This document shows, in pieces, positions 63,478-64,000 of a stretch of 64,000 nt of DNA. Source of the stretch: Vibrio sp. 10N.286.49.B1 (GTDB taxonomy: Bacteria; Pseudomonadota; Gammaproteobacteria; Enterobacterales; Vibrionaceae); NCBI RefSeq assembly GCF_002873335.1, contig NZ_MCUW01000001.1, forward strand, positions 83,105 to 147,104. The letters are read 5' to 3'. The notes beneath the pieces are model-generated. The model searched no databases and was not told the DNA's origin. It saw only the letters and a program-made list of their open reading frames with translations. A program made the translations under genes and the position numbers. Each line of letters begins with the position of its first letter. The first letter of the stretch is position 1.

Positions 63478-63894
63478 TTACCCCTCCAAACCAGCGCTTG
63501 CTTCCTTGTTTTGGATTAACTCAATCATGTAGCCGTCAGGGTCTTTGACGAATGCAATTTGAGTCGAGCCGCCTTTAACGGGACCTGGTTCGCGAGTGAC
63601 ATTACCACCAGCCGCTTTAATTGCATCACAGGTGGAGTAGATATCGTCAACACCAATGGCAATATGACCGTATGCTGAGCCTAGGTCATACTCAGTAACG
63701 CCCCAGTTGTAGGTTAGCTCAATCACCGAACCTTCTGATTCGTCGCCAAACCCTAAAAATGCTAGTGTGTACTTGTATTCAGTATTTTCATTTTTACGTA
63801 GCAGGTTCATTCCAATCACATCGCTATAGAAAGAAATGGATTTATCAAGATCCCCTACGCGTAACATGGTGTGTAAGATACGACCGTTTGACAT
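63478..63894 (-). CDS. gloA: Lactoylglutathione lyase (glyoxalase I)
   Basis: Detoxifies methylglyoxal by converting its glutathione adduct to S-lactoylglutathione. The product has 138 residues (E. coli GloA 135). The metal ligands are in RILHTMLRV (H8), [10 protein letters not shown] (Glu), YGHIAIGV (His) and YMIELIQ (Glu), as in the nickel-type bacterial enzymes. [29 protein letters not shown] is the family sequence (cited in part). GGAGC precedes the ATG. The last 106 bases of the window hold nothing recognisable beyond its promoter region. Confidence 0.97.
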   Translation of the reverse strand: MSNGRILHTMLRVGDLDKSISFYSDVIGMNLLRKNENTEYKYTLAFLGFGDESEGSVIELTYNWGVTEYDLGSAYGHIAIGVDDIYSTCDAIKAAGGNVTREPGPVKGGSTQIAFVKDPDGYMIELIQNKEASAGLEG

Positions 63895-64000
63895 GACATT
63901 GCTCCTTAATTGTCGGTAATAGCCAGAGTATTTTCGAATAACGCTTCGGCTATATGTCTACTTTTTCTTTGAATTCGTGTTATATCTACTAAAAACTAAT

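Overview
The window looks like core chromosome of a marine gamma-proteobacterium, almost certainly a Vibrio. The support is a MotY-type flagellar T-ring protein, a FadR carrying the extra ~40-residue segment typical of vibrios, NhaB, a DUF2986 protein, and E. coli-like blocks (metG/mrp, udk-asmA, ansA-sppA, ydjA-topB, yejKLM, adhE next to a MarC protein). I see no phage, integrase, transposase or CRISPR array. Species cannot be named from the sequence alone.

Layout. 1-3.4 kb: acetate overflow genes pta (cut by the window edge) and ackA, divergent from yfbV. 3.5-7.8 kb: a secreted beta-propeller dehydrogenase-like protein, then a three-gene amino-acid-type ABC importer (binding protein, permease, ATPase). 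7.9-16.3 kb: a MalZ-like glucosidase, dusC, a SEC-C protein, dsbB, nhaB, fadR and an unknown membrane-anchored helical protein. 16.5-23.0 kb: metG, mrp, udk, asmA, followed by heptanucleotide tandem repeats. 23.2-32.6 kb: cobO, a small tyrosine phosphatase, ansA, sppA, fadH (with an excellent FadR operator), a YdjA-type nitroreductase (with a Fur-box-like site) and topB. 32.7-36.0 kb: a MacAB-like export operon whose adaptor carries an LTxxQ-type insert. 36.2-38.6 kb: an SDR, a bacterial histone-deacetylase-like enzyme coupled to a Nudix hydrolase, and a DUF2986 protein. 38.9-44.2 kb: an alpha-galactoside module (Na+/sugar symporter, GH36 alpha-galactosidase, LacI regulator) with two matching operators, next to tRNA-Ser(UGA). 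44.6-50.5 kb: yejM, yejL, yejK, an orphan Hpt membrane protein and an odd lipoprotein with a C-terminal membrane helix. 50.8-57.8 kb: asd, a Kv-like channel with a zinc ribbon, MarC, adhE and a degenerate SDR. 58-64 kb: an unknown small protein, sodB, grxD, an Na+/H+ antiporter-family protein, rnt, motY and gloA.

How they work together. Several genes serve mixed-acid and redox metabolism (pta, ackA, adhE, fadH, the nitroreductase, sodB, grxD, gloA). FadR is encoded here and one of its probable targets (fadH) lies 12.5 kb away. The galactoside locus is a self-contained uptake, hydrolysis and repression unit. Most transcription units end in clear hairpin plus T-tract terminators, many of them working in both directions.

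No wholly new multi-gene system stands out. The most interesting points are regulatory or architectural: the structured ackA leader with alternative pairings, the LTxxQ insert in the MacA-like adaptor, the duplicated signal-sequence region of motY, tandem terminators directly before a topB start that has no ribosome site, the heptamer arrays, and the Hpt/lipoprotein gene pair.
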